A stretch of DNA of 64,000 bases from the NCBI RefSeq assembly GCF_016907315.1, contig NZ_JAFBBS010000001.1:2604001-2668000 (forward strand), in the 5' to 3' direction. The notes beneath the pieces are model-generated. The model was not told the origin of the DNA. It worked only from the letters and a program-made list of their open reading frames with translations, and ran no database searches. Source of the DNA: Microbacterium esteraromaticum. Its GTDB lineage: Bacteria; Actinomycetota; Actinomycetes; Actinomycetales; Microbacteriaceae. Both the position numbers and the translations under genes were made by a program. Below are positions 27,441 to 36,792 of this stretch, in pieces (positions within the stretch are counted from its first letter, which is position 1; every line of letters starts with the position of its first letter).

Positions 27441-28670
27441 TCAGCTCCTGACGGTCGCCGCCTCGACTCGTCCCATCCTCCAGACAGAGGGCACGAAGGT
27501 GGTTCCGACGGCGATGACGGCGTACAGGATGCCCGAGGTGATCAACACCGTCGAGGGCTCGGCGTGCGTGATCAGCCACCCGTACACCAGCGTTCCGATC
27601 GGCATGACGACGAAGCTGCCGAGCATGTCGTAGCTCGAGACCCGGCTGAGCTTGTCGAGCGGGATGTTCTCCATCATCGCGACGTTCCATCCGGTGCTGA
27701 ACACCTCGGCGCCGGCACCGGCGAGGAACGCCGCGATCGCGACCAGCACGACCGCGGGATGCACGCCGAGCATGGTCAGCGGGATCGCGAAGAGGCTCAT
27801 ACCAAGCATCCCGAACCGGAGCGGGCGCTTCAGCGGCAGCCACATCAGCACCAGCGTCATCAGCAGCACGCCGACGCCCTCGGCGCTGACCACCCACCCC
27901 CAGCCGGCGATGCCGAGACGCTCGTCGTTCTTCGCGATGTACGGACCGACGACGCCCCACGCTCCGACGTGGATGGCGTTCATGATCATGAACGCCAGCA
28001 CGACGGCCACCAGCCAGGAGCGGCTCCAGAACTCGGTCCACCCGGTGCGCAGGTCGGAGAAGAGCGAGAATCCGCCGTCGCCGGCGGGCGGCGGCAGCTT
28101 CACCATGGCCAGGATGGGGATGGCGACCAGCCATCCGGCCATCTGCACGAGCATCGCCCAGGCGGGCCCCACCGTCGTCACCAGGATTCCCGCGATGACG
28201 GGACCGCCGATCGTCACGGCGGACCGCACGAACGAGAGCATGGCGTTCGCCTGCTGCAGGTTCTCGGGGCTCGTCAGCTGCGGGATGATGCCCTGCATCG
28301 CCGGCATGACGAATGCGGTCGACGCCCCGTTGAGCGCCGCGAGCGCGGCGACCGCGGGCACCGTGGCGGTCTCGGTGAACAGCAGCACCGCGATCGTGCC
28401 GATCGAGAGGATGTCGAGCACGTAGCAGACCTGGATCACCAGTGCGCGGGGGAGGCGATCGGCGACCACTCCGCCGAACAGCACGAAGACGATGTTCGCG
28501 AGGGTGAACGCCGTGAGCACCAGGGACAGGCTGAACGGGTCGTTGTCGATCTCGAGCACGGCGAACGCCAGCGCGATCGACGACATCGACCCGGTGACCA
28601 TCGTGATGGCCCGAGCGAGGAAGAACCAGCGGAAGTTGCGATCGGTCATCGCTGCGAGCCCGCGGCTCAC
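27441..28670 (-). CDS. MFS transporter (EntS / macrolide-efflux type)
   Basis: A 409-residue permease with about 12 hydrophobic helices and the MFS loop motif ADRLPRALVIQ between helices 2 and 3. Overall character matches the MFS_3 exporter group (enterobactin or macrolide efflux). It is not obviously linked to the hpa genes because a long inverted repeat separates them. I keep GTG 28670 (GAGG 8 nt upstream); ATG 28649 seven codons later is the alternative. Confidence 0.85.
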   Translation of the reverse strand: MSRGLAAMTDRNFRWFFLARAITMVTGSMSSIALAFAVLEIDNDPFSLSLVLTAFTLANIVFVLFGGVVADRLPRALVIQVCYVLDILSIGTIAVLLFTETATVPAVAALAALNGASTAFVMPAMQGIIPQLTSPENLQQANAMLSFVRSAVTIGGPVIAGILVTTVGPAWAMLVQMAGWLVAIPILAMVKLPPPAGDGGFSLFSDLRTGWTEFWSRSWLVAVVLAFMIMNAIHVGAWGVVGPYIAKNDERLGIAGWGWVVSAEGVGVLLMTLVLMWLPLKRPLRFGMLGMSLFAIPLTMLGVHPAVVLVAIAAFLAGAGAEVFSTGWNVAMMENIPLDKLSRVSSYDMLGSFVVMPIGTLVYGWLITHAEPSTVLITSGILYAVIAVGTTFVPSVWRMGRVEAATVRS

Positions 28671-28715
28671 GGCGTCATCCTCGAATGCAGCATCCGTTCA
28701 TCCTGGCACGCCGTC

Positions 28716-28794
28716 ACAACTCCGGAGAACCGCACGCGAAGGACGCGGAACAGTGCGATTCGCACGGGTTCGGGCTGATTCTCCGGAGCTGTGC
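28716..28794 (-). terminator. large inverted repeat downstream of the hpa operon
   Basis: CACAACTCCGGAGAA (from 28716) pairs with TTCTCCGGAGCTGTG (to 28793) with one mismatch, across about 50 nt that contains a smaller hairpin GTGCG/CGCAC. It starts just after the hpaI stop and lies before the MFS gene, consistent with operon termination. Confidence 0.55.
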
Positions 28795-28804
28795 GGTCAG
28801 GCAG

Positions 28805-29608
28805 TCAGTACGTGTCCGTCTCGGCCGCGGCGGATGCCCTGGCGAACCGCGCTGCGAGCGCCTCGGCGCCCCTGGCGAGGATCGTCACGTCGGCGCTCGC
28901 CGAGAGGAAGTGCGCGCCCGCGTCGAGGAACGCGTCGGCGTCCGACGGATCGAAGGCGTTCACGCCGACCTTCTTCCCGGCTGCTGCGACCACCTCGAAC
29001 ACGTGGTGCACGGCGGCGAGCACGTCGGGATGCGACTGCTGCCCGGGGAAGCCCATCGATGCCGCGAGGTCGGCCGGCCCGACGAGCACGCCGTCCACCC
29101 CGTCGACAGCGGCGATCTCAGCCGCCGCGGCCACGGCATCAGCCGATTCGATCTGCACGAACAGGGAGATCGTCTCGGACGCGTTCGGAACGTATCCGGC
29201 CACCCGGCCCCAGCGTCCGCTGCGGGCGAGGCCCGATCCGACGCCGCGTACGCCTAGCGGCGGGTACCGCACTGCTGCGACGGCCGCCTGCGCCTCTGCG
29301 GCTGAGGCCACCATCGGCACGAGCAGGTTCTGCGCGCCGGTGTCGAGCACCTGCTTGATGGTCACGGTGTCGTTCACCGGCACCCGGACGATCGTGGGCA
29401 CCCGATACGCGGCGATCACCTGAAGCTGCTGCTGCACTGTGACGATCGTGTTCGGGCCGTGCTCCATGTCGATGAGCAGCCAGTCGATACCCGAGCCGGC
29501 GCAGATCTCGGCGTTCAGGGTGGTGCCCGTGCTCAGCCACATGCCGATCAGCGGGCGGTCGGCGGCCGCGAGCGCGTCACGGAAGGTGGGTTCTAGACGA
29601 AGCGGCAT
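28805..29608 (-). CDS. hpaI: 4-hydroxy-2-oxoheptane-1,7-dioate aldolase
   Basis: A 267-residue class II pyruvate-dependent aldolase of the HpcH/HpaI family. It cleaves the last ring-derived intermediate to pyruvate and succinic semialdehyde. Visible motifs are LLIDMEHGPN (catalytic His and metal region), LFVQIES and GPADLAASMGFPGQ. ATG 29608 overlaps the end of hpaH by 16 nt. It is the final gene of the homoprotocatechuate operon. Confidence 0.92.
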   Translation of the reverse strand: MPLRLEPTFRDALAAADRPLIGMWLSTGTTLNAEICAGSGIDWLLIDMEHGPNTIVTVQQQLQVIAAYRVPTIVRVPVNDTVTIKQVLDTGAQNLLVPMVASAAEAQAAVAAVRYPPLGVRGVGSGLARSGRWGRVAGYVPNASETISLFVQIESADAVAAAAEIAAVDGVDGVLVGPADLAASMGFPGQQSHPDVLAAVHHVFEVVAAAGKKVGVNAFDPSDADAFLDAGAHFLSASADVTILARGAEALAARFARASAAAETDTY

Positions 29609-30381
29609 GCGATGGTTCCCATCTCGCGATAGTCGCACAGCACCTCGTCGCCGCGCTCGACCCACATCGGCCGTGTGAACGATCCTGCCAGGATGATCTC
29701 GCCGGCCTCCAGTCGCGCACCGTGCTGGTGGAACTTGTTCGCCAGCCAGGCTACGCCGGTCGCCGGATGCCCGAGGACCCCGGCTGCGACGCCGGTCTCT
29801 TCGATCTGGCCGTTCTTCGACAGCACACCGGGCACCCAGCGCAGGTCGATCTCATCGGGACGCAGGTGCACGTCGCCCAGCACCATCGCGCCGTAGGCGG
29901 CGTTGTCGCTGATCGTGTCGACGATCGTGCGGCCCTCGAGCTCGATGTGCGAGTTCAGCACCTCCAGCGCGGGCACGGCGTAGTCGATGGCCGCCAGGGC
30001 GTCGTCGAGCGTGCAATCAGGGCCCTCGAGGGGCGACTTCAGCACGAACGCCAGCTCGACCTCGATGCGCACGTTCGAGAAGTCGTCGAACGGGATCTCA
30101 TCGCCCGAGCGGTACACGGTGTCGTCGAACATCACGCCGTAGTCGGGCTCTGTGATCCCGGTGGCCTGCTGCATGGCGCGCGACGTCAGCCCGATCTTGC
30201 GTCCCACCAGGCGGCGCCCGGCGGCGACCTGCGAGTCGCGCCAGACGCCCTGAATGGCGTAGGAGTCCTCGATGGTGGCATCCGGATACCGGGCGGTGAT
30301 GCGGGGCATCACCCCGCGCGTGCGCTCGGCCTCGGCGAGCTCGGCGGCGAGGGCTGCGAGCGTCTCGGCGGGAAGCGTCAC
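29593..30381 (-). CDS. hpaH: 2-oxo-hept-4-ene-1,7-dioate hydratase
   Basis: A 262-residue member of the hydratase/decarboxylase family (HpaH, MhpD, DmpE type). It adds water to 2-oxohept-4-enedioate before aldol cleavage. Recognisable blocks are GRKIGLTSRAMQQ, PDYGVMFDD and RIEVELAFVLKSPLEG (metal-binding Glu residues). The start is GTG 30381, overlapping the dioxygenase stop as GTGA; a longer open frame to 31059 is antisense-compositional and overlaps that gene. Confidence 0.92.
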   Translation of the reverse strand: MTLPAETLAALAAELAEAERTRGVMPRITARYPDATIEDSYAIQGVWRDSQVAAGRRLVGRKIGLTSRAMQQATGITEPDYGVMFDDTVYRSGDEIPFDDFSNVRIEVELAFVLKSPLEGPDCTLDDALAAIDYAVPALEVLNSHIELEGRTIVDTISDNAAYGAMVLGDVHLRPDEIDLRWVPGVLSKNGQIEETGVAAGVLGHPATGVAWLANKFHQHGARLEAGEIILAGSFTRPMWVERGDEVLCDYREMGTIACRFV

Positions 30382-31544
30382 AGCTGGTGTCCGAGCTTGT
30401 ACTCGCCCTGCTTCCACTCGGGCATCGACTCCTCGCCCTCGTCGGGGCGGGTGTACGAGAAGCCGTCGGCGCCGATGGTCACAGCCATCTCGCTCGAGTC
30501 GGTGCGGGCGCGCACCGGCTGCGGGTTGCCGTCGAGGTCGAGCACGAGCGACGCGTCGGTGTACCAGCTGGGAACGACGGGGTTGCCCCACCAGTCGCGA
30601 CGCTGGTTGTCGTGCACGTCCCACGTGACGACGGGGTTGTCGGGGTCGCCGGTGTAGTAGTCCTGCGTGTAGATCTCGACGCGGTGGCCGTCGGGGTCGC
30701 GCAGGTACAGGTAGAACGCGTTCGAGACGCCGTGGCGGCCGGGGCCGCGCTCGATCGCGTCGGAGCGGCGCAGGGCTCCGAGCTTGTCGCAGATCGCGAG
30801 GATGTTGTGCTTCTCGTGGGTCGCGAAGCACACGTGATGCATGCGCGGGCCGTCGCCGCCGGTCATGGCGGTGTCGTGCACGGTGGGCTTGCGGCGCATC
30901 CACGCGGCGTACACGGTGCCCTCGGCGTCCTGGATGTCCTCGGTGACGCGGAAGCCCAGGTCCTGCATGAAGCGCACGGCGCGCGGCACGTCGGGGGTGA
31001 CCTGGTTGAAGTGGTCGAGGCGCACCAGCTCGCCGGGGATGTGCAGGTCGTAGCGCCATGACATCCGCTCGACATGCTCGCTCTGGTGGAAGAACTCGTA
31101 CGGGAACCCGAGCGGGTCGACCACACGCACCGAATCGCCGATGCCCTTCACGAAGCCCTCCGCATTGCGGCGGACATCGCAGCCGAGCTCGGTGTAGAAC
31201 TCCATCGCGCGGTCGAGGTCCTCAGGGGTGCGCACACGGTACGAGAACGCGGCGACAGCTGCGAGCTCGCCCTTGCGCAGCACGAGGTTGTGGTGGATGA
31301 ACTCCTCGGTCGAACGCAGGTAGATCGTCTCGTCGTCCTCTTCGGTGACATACAGGCCGAGCACGTCGACGTAGAACTGCCGCGAGGCGGCGAGGTCGGT
31401 GACCACGAGCTCCATGTACGCGCAGCGCAGGATGTCGGGCGGCGTCGCGACGGGAGTGGCGATCGGGTCGTCGGTGTGGATCGGCGCCTCCTGGCTCACG
31501 TAGAAGCCGGAGGAGGTGAGGGTCTTGCCAGCGTGGTTGGTCAT
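30378..31544 (-). CDS. hpaD: 3,4-dihydroxyphenylacetate (homoprotocatechuate) 2,3-dioxygenase
   Basis: A 388-residue extradiol ring-cleavage enzyme of the vicinal-oxygen-chelate superfamily. It resembles the Brevibacterium fuscum enzyme, slightly longer at the N-terminus. Two-His-one-Glu metal ligands are apparent in VRLDHFNQV, RMHHVCFATH and HRVEIYTQDYYTG. It opens the ring of homoprotocatechuate to 5-carboxymethyl-2-hydroxymuconate semialdehyde. It lies 36 nt after hpaE. Confidence 0.94.
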   Translation of the reverse strand: MTNHAGKTLTSSGFYVSQEAPIHTDDPIATPVATPPDILRCAYMELVVTDLAASRQFYVDVLGLYVTEEDDETIYLRSTEEFIHHNLVLRKGELAAVAAFSYRVRTPEDLDRAMEFYTELGCDVRRNAEGFVKGIGDSVRVVDPLGFPYEFFHQSEHVERMSWRYDLHIPGELVRLDHFNQVTPDVPRAVRFMQDLGFRVTEDIQDAEGTVYAAWMRRKPTVHDTAMTGGDGPRMHHVCFATHEKHNILAICDKLGALRRSDAIERGPGRHGVSNAFYLYLRDPDGHRVEIYTQDYYTGDPDNPVVTWDVHDNQRRDWWGNPVVPSWYTDASLVLDLDGNPQPVRARTDSSEMAVTIGADGFSYTRPDEGEESMPEWKQGEYKLGHQL

Positions 31545-31580
31545 GTCAGCGTCCTTGCTCTGTGTGTTCGGGCGGCCGGG

Positions 31581-33104
31581 TCAGCGGGGGTCCGGGTCGT
31601 CGAGGTCCTGCTTGCCGAAGGCGGGGTTGTGGGGCTCGCCCAGGGTGATGTGCACGCTCTGCTGATCGGTGTAGAAGTCGATCGAGCGGTAGCCGCCTTC
31701 GTGTCCGAGCCCGGATGCCTTGACGCCGCCGAACGGGGTGCGCAGGTCGCGCACGTTGTTCGAGTTCAGCCACACCATGCCGGCTTCGACGGCGCCGGCG
31801 AAGTTGTGCGCGCGCTTGAGGTCGTTGGTCCAGATGTACGCCGCGAGGCCGTAGCGCGTGTTGTTCGCGAGCTCCAGCGCCTCCTCGTCGGTGTCGAAGG
31901 GGGTGATGGCCACGACGGGTCCGAAGATCTCCTCCTGGAAGATCCGGGCATCCGGCGCCACATCCGCGAACGCGGTCGGCGCGACGTAGTTGCCGGTGGG
32001 GAAGCCGTCGGGGCGCCCGCCGCCGGCGATCAGGCGGCCCTCGGTCTTGCCGATCTCGACGTAGCTCATGACCTTCTCGTAGTGCTCGGGGTGCACCAGA
32101 GCGCCGACCTCGGTCTTCGGGTCGTGCGGGTGGCCTACCTTGACGCGCTTCGCGATCGCGGCGAACCGCTCGACGAACTCGTCGTAGACGCCGCGCTGCA
32201 CCAGGATGCGGCTGCCGGCCGTGCAGCGCTCGCCGTTGAGCGAGAACACGCCGAAGACACAGGCGTCGACGGCGGTGTCGAGGTCGGCATCGTCGAACAC
32301 GACGGCTGGGCTCTTGCCACCCAGCTCCATCGACAGGCCCTTCAGGAAGGGGGCCGCGTTGCCGAAGATGATCTGGCCGGTGCGGCTCTCGCCCGTGAAC
32401 GAGATGAGCGGCACGTCCGGATGCTTGACCAGCGCGTCACCGGCGTCTTCGCCGAGGCCGTTGACGAGGTTGAAGACGCCCTTCGGAAGGCCGGCCTCTT
32501 CGAAGATGCCCGCCCAGAGCGATGCCGAGAGCGGGGTGAACTCGGCGGGCTTGAGCACCACGGTGTTGCCCGTCGCGAGCGCAGGACCGAGCTTCCACGA
32601 CTCGAGCATGAACGGGGTGTTCCACGGCGTGATGAGGCCGGCCACGCCGATCGGCTTGCGGTTGACGTAGTTCATCTGCTTGCCGGGCACCTTGAAGGCG
32701 TCGTCCGCCTGCGCGACGATCAGGTCGGCGAAGAAGCGGAAGTTCTCGGCGGCGCGGCGGGCCTGGCCGAGCGCCTGCGTGATCGGCAGACCCGAGTCGA
32801 ACGACTCGAGCTCGGCGAGGCGCGCATCGCGCGACTCGACGATGTCGGCGATGCGGTGCAGCACGCGCGAGCGCTCGCGCGGCAGCATCCGCGGCCAGGG
32901 GCCCTCGGTGAAGGCGCGGCGGGCTGCGGCGACCGCGCGGTCGATGTCGGCCTTCTTGCCCGCCGCGGCGTGCACGTAGGTCTCGTTGGTGACCGGGTTG
33001 AGCACCTCGAACGTGTCGCCGTCGATCGAGTCGACGAACTCGCCGTCGATGTAGTGCTGGATCTTCGAGGGCAGGTCGGCGGGGGTGTAGACGTCGTTCA
33101 TCAT
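31581..33104 (-). CDS. hpaE: 5-carboxymethyl-2-hydroxymuconate semialdehyde dehydrogenase
   Basis: A 507-residue NAD-dependent aldehyde dehydrogenase oxidising the ring-cleavage product to 5-carboxymethyl-2-hydroxymuconate. The motif MELGGKSP carries the general base Glu, and GERCTAGSRI the catalytic Cys (about residue 305). ATG 33104 overlaps the GntR stop by 4 nt; a second Met follows directly. Substrate assignment rests on position next to hpaD. Confidence 0.93.
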   Translation of the reverse strand: MMNDVYTPADLPSKIQHYIDGEFVDSIDGDTFEVLNPVTNETYVHAAAGKKADIDRAVAAARRAFTEGPWPRMLPRERSRVLHRIADIVESRDARLAELESFDSGLPITQALGQARRAAENFRFFADLIVAQADDAFKVPGKQMNYVNRKPIGVAGLITPWNTPFMLESWKLGPALATGNTVVLKPAEFTPLSASLWAGIFEEAGLPKGVFNLVNGLGEDAGDALVKHPDVPLISFTGESRTGQIIFGNAAPFLKGLSMELGGKSPAVVFDDADLDTAVDACVFGVFSLNGERCTAGSRILVQRGVYDEFVERFAAIAKRVKVGHPHDPKTEVGALVHPEHYEKVMSYVEIGKTEGRLIAGGGRPDGFPTGNYVAPTAFADVAPDARIFQEEIFGPVVAITPFDTDEEALELANNTRYGLAAYIWTNDLKRAHNFAGAVEAGMVWLNSNNVRDLRTPFGGVKASGLGHEGGYRSIDFYTDQQSVHITLGEPHNPAFGKQDLDDPDPR

Positions 33105-33781
33105 CGTCCTTCTTCGCTGGAGTGGGAGTGCCGGGCAGCCAGGAACGCGTCCAGGGTGCGCCAGCGGTGGTGTCGTGCAGACAGCTCGATCTCGAGCGGC
33201 GTGGCGCCGTCGCGGATCAGGCTGAGGATCTGGTCGTGCTCCTCGACCGAGTGCCGGGCCCGGCCCGGCACGAAGGCGAAGGTCGAATCCCGGATGCCCG
33301 AGAGCCGACCCCACCCGCGATGCACCAGGTCGAGGATGTGCGGATTGGGGCACGGTTCGAACAGCACCGAGTGGAACTGCTGGTTCAGCTGGGTGAACCG
33401 GTGCGCGTCGAAGTGCTCGAGCAGCTCGCGCATCTGCTCGTTGATCGCCGCGGCCCGATCGAGCGCATCGTCGTCGAGCAGGGGAGCCGAGAGCGCGGTG
33501 GCGGAGCCCTCGACCAGGCCGAGAGTCTGCATCGTGTGCGCGTACTCGTTCTCGTCGATCAGCGCCACGTGGGCGCCGACGTTGCGCTCGAAGGTCACGA
33601 GCCCCTCGGCCTCGAGCCGGCGGATCGCCTCGCGCACCGGGACCACGCTCATGTCGAGCTCGCGTGCTATCGCGCCGAGCACGAGGCGGTAGCCGGGGCC
33701 GTACGCGTGAGACGCGATGCGCGCGCGCAGCCATGTGTAGGCCTGCTCGGACTTGCTGCCCTCGCGGACGAGGGTGCTCAC
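33101..33781 (-). CDS. GntR family (FCD subfamily) transcriptional regulator
   Basis: A 226-residue regulator. The winged helix-turn-helix (about 10-75) contains ARELDMSVVPVREAIRRLEAEGLV. The C-terminal all-helical FCD domain has HRFTQLNQQFHSVLF and HHRWRTLDAF, where His residues bind metal. It sits inside the hpa operon between the FAH-RraA gene and hpaE with 4-nt overlaps on both sides, so it is probably autoregulated with the pathway genes. Start GTG 33781. Confidence 0.9.
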   Translation of the reverse strand: MSTLVREGSKSEQAYTWLRARIASHAYGPGYRLVLGAIARELDMSVVPVREAIRRLEAEGLVTFERNVGAHVALIDENEYAHTMQTLGLVEGSATALSAPLLDDDALDRAAAINEQMRELLEHFDAHRFTQLNQQFHSVLFEPCPNPHILDLVHRGWGRLSGIRDSTFAFVPGRARHSVEEHDQILSLIRDGATPLEIELSARHHRWRTLDAFLAARHSHSSEEGR

Positions 33782-35244
33782 TTCGCCTCGCTAGCCTGAT
33801 CGCGGGCGTCGTACTTCGCGCGCCACTCGGCGTTCATCGGGAACAGCCCGTCGACGGGGTGGCCCGCGGCGACCTGCTCGGCGATCCAGACATCCTCGTG
33901 CTCCTGCGCGATGGCCTCGTCTGCCACCTCGTCGGCCAGGTGCGCGGGAATGACGATCACGCCGTCGCCGTCGCCGACGATGACGTCGCCCGGCTGCACG
34001 GTGGCGCCGCCGCAGCCGATCGTGACGTCGAACTCCCAGGGCACGTGCTTGCGGCCGAGCACCGAGGGGTGCGCGCCCTTCGAGAACACCGGCAGGCCGA
34101 TCTCGGCGACTGCGTCGAAGTCGCGCACGCCGCCGTCGGTGACCACTCCGGCCGCGCCGCGTGTCTTGGCGCGGAGCGCGAGGATGTCGCCGAGCGTGCC
34201 GGTGGTCTCGTCTCCGCGGGCCTCGATCACGATGATCTCGCCCTCGCCGACGGCGTCGAACGCGCGCTTCTGCGCGTTGTACCCGCCGCCGTGGCTCTTG
34301 AAGAGGTCTTCGCGCGCGGGCACGAAGCGCAGCGTCTTGGCGGTGCCGACGATCTTGGCGCCGGGGAGGTTGGCCGAGAGGCCGTCGATGAAGCAGGAGT
34401 GCAGGCCGCGTTTGCGGAGCTGGCTGGACAGACCGGCGGTGGGCGCCTCGAGAAGCTTGGCGCGAAGCTCGGGGGAGAGCCGCGCGGTCTGCTCGACGGG
34501 CGGGAGGCCGGCGAGCTCGCGCGATCCCCATGCCTCCGCTCGCTGCAGGTCGTCGACGGCGGGCATCGAGCCGAGCGAAGGATCGAACTCGACCTCGCCC
34601 TGGGTCACCGTGGTGCGCAGGCGTCCGGATGAGGGCGCGCCGGGGGCATCCGGAGCATCCACCTCGATCTCGACGACGTCGCCCGGCACGATCACGCTGG
34701 AACCGGCTGGCGTTCCCGTGAGGATGATGTCGCCCGGTTCGAGCGTGAAGTGCTGCGAGAGGTCGGCGACGAGCTGCGGCAGAGGGAAGAGAAGACCGGC
34801 AGTCGTGTCGTCCTGCGCGAGCTCGCCGTTGACCCACGCGCGCACACGCAGAGCGGCGGGGTCGACAGCGGCGGCGTCGATGAGCTCGGGTCCGACGGGG
34901 GTGTAGCCGTCACCGCCCTTCGAGCGCACGTTCGACCCCTTGTCGTTGGCGCGCAGATCGTAGAGGCCGAGGTCGTTCGACGCGGTGACATAAGCGACGT
35001 GCGCCCACGCCTCGGAGGTCGGGACGCGGCGGGCGGCGGTGCCGATGACGAGGGCGATCTCGCCCTCGAACGCGAGGAGCTCGGTGCCGGCGGGGCGCTC
35101 GACGACGCCGTCGGTGCCGGCGACGGAACTGGCCGGCTTGAAGAAGTACGACGGGGCGGCGGGTCGGCGTCCGCGCTGGTCGGCGCGGGAGACGTAGTTG
35201 AGGTGGATCGCGATGATCTTGCCAGGGCGGGTGAGCTCGGGCAT
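33778..35244 (-). CDS. hpaG: FAH-family isomerase/decarboxylase fused to an RraA-like aldolase domain
   Basis: A 488-residue fusion. The N-terminal half (about 1-230) is a fumarylacetoacetase-family domain as in HpaG, with YFFKPASSV, EGEIALVIG, ASNDLGLYDLR and GDIILTGTPAGSS. The C-terminal half (about 265-480) is RraA-like (GAKIVGTAKT, GDILALRAKT, AGVVTDGGVRDFDAV), a family including 4-hydroxy-4-methyl-2-oxoglutarate aldolase and oxaloacetate decarboxylases. E. coli HpaG instead fuses two FAH domains. First gene of the operon, ATG 35244 after GGAGG. It probably performs the decarboxylation step; what the RraA half adds is unclear. Confidence 0.87.
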   Translation of the reverse strand: MPELTRPGKIIAIHLNYVSRADQRGRRPAAPSYFFKPASSVAGTDGVVERPAGTELLAFEGEIALVIGTAARRVPTSEAWAHVAYVTASNDLGLYDLRANDKGSNVRSKGGDGYTPVGPELIDAAAVDPAALRVRAWVNGELAQDDTTAGLLFPLPQLVADLSQHFTLEPGDIILTGTPAGSSVIVPGDVVEIEVDAPDAPGAPSSGRLRTTVTQGEVEFDPSLGSMPAVDDLQRAEAWGSRELAGLPPVEQTARLSPELRAKLLEAPTAGLSSQLRKRGLHSCFIDGLSANLPGAKIVGTAKTLRFVPAREDLFKSHGGGYNAQKRAFDAVGEGEIIVIEARGDETTGTLGDILALRAKTRGAAGVVTDGGVRDFDAVAEIGLPVFSKGAHPSVLGRKHVPWEFDVTIGCGGATVQPGDVIVGDGDGVIVIPAHLADEVADEAIAQEHEDVWIAEQVAAGHPVDGLFPMNAEWRAKYDARDQASEAK

Positions 35245-35303
35245 AGGGCGCCTCCTTGCGTTGTGCACGGGCGACTCGGGGAGTCTTGTGCGTCGTATTC
35301 GAA

Positions 35304-35315
35304 ATCGTATATGAT
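35304..35315. promoter_or_regulatory. candidate GntR operator between hpa operon and transporter gene
   Basis: ATCGTATATGAT is a near-palindrome resembling the ATTGTATACAAT type bound by FCD-group GntR proteins. It is the most AT-rich spot in the 146-bp divergent promoter region, placed to control both directions. Confidence 0.5.
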
Positions 35316-35390
35316 CCTCGAACGGGTGGCAAGCATCCCGACGCCACCCGGACGACGGTGTCACACAGGTGTCACAGCAGAGGAGCTGAC

Positions 35391-36767
35391 ATGGGCGCAC
35401 AGCCAGAGGGTGGACTCACCCCGACCGGAACCATCGCGAGCGGGGCCGACCGACGCCGCGTCATCTTCGCGACAGTGGTCGGCACGACCATCGAGTGGTA
35501 CGACTTCTTCACCTACGCAGCCATGTCCGGCCTCGCGTTCGGTGTGCTGTTCTTCGAGCCGGCCGGCCCGGAGTTCGGACGCATCCTGGCGTTCCTCACG
35601 GTGGGCCTCAGCTTCCTCTTCCGGCCCCTCGGCGCCTTCCTCGCCGGTCACTTCGGCGACCGGATCGGTCGCCGGAAGGTGCTCGTCATCACGCTGTTCG
35701 GCATGGGCGTCGCGACCGCCCTCATCGGACTGCTGCCCACGTACCAGGCGATCGGCGTCGTCGCGCCTGTGCTGCTCGTGCTGCTGCGCGTGCTGCAGGG
35801 CATCTCGGCCGGCGGCGAATGGGGCGGGGCTGTGCTGATGGCCGTCGAGCACGCGCCGCGTTCGCGCCGAGGAGCCTACGGCGCATCGCCGCAGGTGGGA
35901 GTTCCGCTCGGCCTGCTGCTCTCGAGCGCCGTGATCGCCATCATGTCGATGGTGGCTCCCGGCGATGCGTTCCTCGAGTGGGGCTGGCGCGTGCCGTTCC
36001 TGCTCTCGGTCGCGCTGATCCTGGTCGGCTGGTGGATCCGACGCAGCGTCGAGGAGAGCCCCGTCTTCACCGAGATCGCTGAGCGCGCCGCGCAGACCAA
36101 GACCCCGATCGTCGCACTGTTCCGCAACTACGGCCTGGTCGTCGTGATCGCCGCGCTCGTATTCGCGGGCAACAACGCCGTTGGTTACATGACCACGGGG
36201 GGCTGGATCCAGGGCTACGCGACCAACGGCCTCGGCCTCACCCGCCCCGAGGTGCTCTGGGCGGTCGCCTTCGGCGCGATCGTCTGGCTGGTCTCGACGT
36301 GGTTCGCGGGCGGGCTCTCCGACCGGATCGGCCGCCGCAGCACGTACCTCCTCGGCTGGGCGCTGCAGCTCGTGGGCGTCTTCACGCTCTTCCCGCTCGT
36401 CAACACCGGAGAGCTGGTGCCCTTCGCGCTCGGTCTCATGATCCTGTCGATCGGACTCGGCTTCACCTACGGTCCGCAGGCGGCGTTCTACGCCGAGATC
36501 TTCCCGGCCTCGGTGCGCTTCTCCGGCGTCTCGATCTCGTACGCCCTCGGCGCGATCCTCGGTGGCGCCTTCGCGCCGACCGTCGCCGAGTGGCTCGTGC
36601 AGACGACCGGGGGCACCGACTCCGTGACCATCTACCTCGCGGTCATGACCGTGATCGGCCTGCTCGCCACGCTCGCCTTCCGCGATCGCTCCGGCCTTCC
36701 GCTCGGCATCGATCACGAGACCGAGCAGGCGCGCACCCCGCTGCAGGGTGTCGGGGTGACCGACTGA
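35391..36767 (+). CDS. MFS transporter, metabolite:H+ symporter (MHS) family
   Basis: A 458-residue 12-helix permease. The N-terminal TTIEWYDFFTY is the MHS hallmark, GHFGDRIGRRKVLVI is the first cytoplasmic loop motif, and a second copy occurs at GGLSDRIGRRSTYLL. The family imports organic acids such as shikimate, proline or aromatic acids. Divergence from the hpa operon with a shared regulatory site suggests uptake of hydroxyphenylacetates. ATG 35391 has AGGAG upstream. Confidence 0.88.
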   Translation: MGAQPEGGLTPTGTIASGADRRRVIFATVVGTTIEWYDFFTYAAMSGLAFGVLFFEPAGPEFGRILAFLTVGLSFLFRPLGAFLAGHFGDRIGRRKVLVITLFGMGVATALIGLLPTYQAIGVVAPVLLVLLRVLQGISAGGEWGGAVLMAVEHAPRSRRGAYGASPQVGVPLGLLLSSAVIAIMSMVAPGDAFLEWGWRVPFLLSVALILVGWWIRRSVEESPVFTEIAERAAQTKTPIVALFRNYGLVVVIAALVFAGNNAVGYMTTGGWIQGYATNGLGLTRPEVLWAVAFGAIVWLVSTWFAGGLSDRIGRRSTYLLGWALQLVGVFTLFPLVNTGELVPFALGLMILSIGLGFTYGPQAAFYAEIFPASVRFSGVSISYALGAILGGAFAPTVAEWLVQTTGGTDSVTIYLAVMTVIGLLATLAFRDRSGLPLGIDHETEQARTPLQGVGVTD

Positions 36768-36792
36768 GCGTCGCCCCTCTCTGAAGGTCTGT

